Below are positions 62,944 to 64,000 of a DNA stretch of 64,000 nucleotides, in pieces. Positions within the stretch are counted from its first letter, which is position 1; every line of letters starts with the position of its first letter. The notes below the pieces were generated by a model. That model had not been told where the DNA came from. It did no database searches and saw only the letters and a program-made list of their open reading frames with translations. Made by a program: the position numbers and the translations under genes. Source of the stretch: Halobacterium hubeiense (GTDB taxonomy: Archaea > Halobacteriota > Halobacteria > Halobacteriales > Halobacteriaceae). Location of the stretch: the NCBI RefSeq assembly GCF_001488575.1, contig NZ_LN831302.1, forward strand, positions 186,001 to 250,000. Direction: 5' to 3'.

Positions 62944-64000
62944 GCACAGGACAATCACCCATGGAAATCGGGGAAATCAGCTTCGGGCTGATGGACCCGG
63001 AGGAGTACCGGGACATGTCCGCGACGAAAGTCATCACCGCGGACACGTACGACGACGACGGCTTCCCTATCGACATGGGGCTGATGGACCCCCGCTTGGG
63101 CGTCATCGACCCCGGGCTGGAGTGCAAGACGTGCGGCCAGCGCTCCGGGAGCTGTAACGGCCACTTCGGCCACATCGAGCTCGCTGCGCCCGTCATCCAC
63201 GTCGGATTCGCGAAGCTCATCCGCCGGCTGCTGCGCGGGACGTGTCGGGACTGCGCGCGCCTCCTGCTCACCGAGGAGGAGAAAGAGGAGTACCGCGAGG
63301 ACCTCGACCGCACGCGCAGCCTCCGCGAGGACGTCTCCGACGTCACGAAGGCCGCCATCCGGGAGGCCCGCAAGAAGGACCACTGCCCGCACTGCGGGGA
63401 AGTCCAGTACGACGTCAAGCACGAGAAGCCGACGACGTACTACGAAGTCCAGCAGGTCCTCGCCAGCGACTACAGCGAGCGCATCGCGGCCGCGATGCAG
63501 CCCGACCCCGACGAGGACGACTCGGGCATCAGCCCGCAGGAGCTCGCCGAGCAGACGGACATCGAGATCAGCCGCATCAACGACATCCTCTCCGGGGAGT
63601 TCCGGCCGCGCCGCGAGGACCGCGAGGCCATCGAGGCCGCCATCGGCGCGGACCTCACTACCGAGGACATGAACAAGCTGATGCCCTCGGACATCCGCGA
63701 CTGGTTCGAGGACATCCCCGGAGAGGACCTCGCCGTGCTCGGCATCGACCCCGACAAGAGCCGGCCCGAGTGGATGATTCTCACAGTGCTGCCGGTCCCC
63801 CCGGTGACCGCTCGGCCGTCCATTACGCTGGACAACGGCCAGCGCAGCGAGGACGACCTCACGCACAAGCTGGTGGACATCATCCGCATCAACCAGCGGT
63901 TCATGGAGAACCGCGAGGCGGGCGCGCCCCAGCTCATCATCGAGGACCTCTGGGAGCTGCTGCAGTACCACGTCACGACGTTCATGGACAACGAGATTTC
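62940..64000 (+). CDS. rpoA1: RNA polymerase subunit A' (Rpo1N), partial at the window end
   Basis: ATG at 62940 overlaps the rpoB1 stop. The N-terminus ([20 protein letters not shown]) leads into the clamp zinc sites ([20 protein letters not shown], then CRDCARLLL and [11 protein letters not shown]). It continues into the lid/rudder region ([20 protein letters not shown] and [20 protein letters not shown]). About 353 of the roughly 970 residues are in the window; the catalytic NADFDGD lies beyond it. Confidence 0.97.
   Translation, partial: MSTGQSPMEIGEISFGLMDPEEYRDMSATKVITADTYDDDGFPIDMGLMDPRLGVIDPGLECKTCGQRSGSCNGHFGHIELAAPVIHVGFAKLIRRLLRGTCRDCARLLLTEEEKEEYREDLDRTRSLREDVSDVTKAAIREARKKDHCPHCGEVQYDVKHEKPTTYYEVQQVLASDYSERIAAAMQPDPDEDDSGISPQELAEQTDIEISRINDILSGEFRPRREDREAIEAAIGADLTTEDMNKLMPSDIRDWFEDIPGEDLAVLGIDPDKSRPEWMILTVLPVPPVTARPSITLDNGQRSEDDLTHKLVDIIRINQRFMENREAGAPQLIIEDLWELLQYHVTTFMDNEI

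Overview
The window is high-GC haloarchaeal DNA. Acidic proteins, leaderless-looking genes with a TATA-like box about 30 nt upstream, haloarchaeal RNA polymerase genes, and two S-layer glycoproteins ending in a PGF-type sorting signal all point to a Halobacterium-like organism. The S-layer proteins resemble the Halobacterium salinarum csg product closely throughout.

Region 1 (1-23,454) is accessory DNA. It holds four IS200/IS605/IS1341-type elements with tnpB (one with tnpA), a 617-bp internally deleted derivative, and several solitary element ends. Around them are toxin-antitoxin-like pairs (RHH-RelE, HTH-PIN, RHH-PIN), a pilin, an extra TFB, a LAGLIDADG-like protein, a 1212-residue HerA/TraG-type ATPase and several broken genes. 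Two GC-rich non-coding blocks (about 9190-9835 and 13339-13800) share modules and contain hairpins whose stems vary while their inner sequence stays the same.

Region 2 (23,561-57,754) is a cell-envelope island. It has two paralogous S-layer glycoproteins (23724-26792 and 29379-32264) flanking a decayed glycosylation locus: a sugar nucleotidyltransferase with an in-frame stop fused to a truncated, frameshifted aglB. Next come a secreted protein with a MacB-like ABC transporter, further anchored or lipid-modified surface proteins, a CetZ/FtsZ-like tubulin, and a surface protein whose promoter carries two DtxR-type palindromes. A TetR regulator then faces two tandem pairs of COG1361-like secreted protein plus RND (MMPL/HAE3) exporter. 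Two more surface proteins follow, one a short S-layer paralogue. The region closes with archaeosortase A (artA), the enzyme expected to process the PGF-CTERM tails of both S-layer proteins.

Region 3 (57,845-64,000) leads into core genome: a small HTH protein, two frameshifted genes, tRNA-Asp(GTC), and the start of the RNA polymerase operon rpoH-rpoB2-rpoB1-rpoA1, with rpoA1 running off the window. From memory, csg also lies near the rpo operon in H. salinarum, so this may be a conserved neighbourhood enlarged by insertions.

Limits: all family names come from reading motifs and remembered relatives; no search was run. Several pseudogene calls rest on single frameshifts, which could also be sequencing errors.
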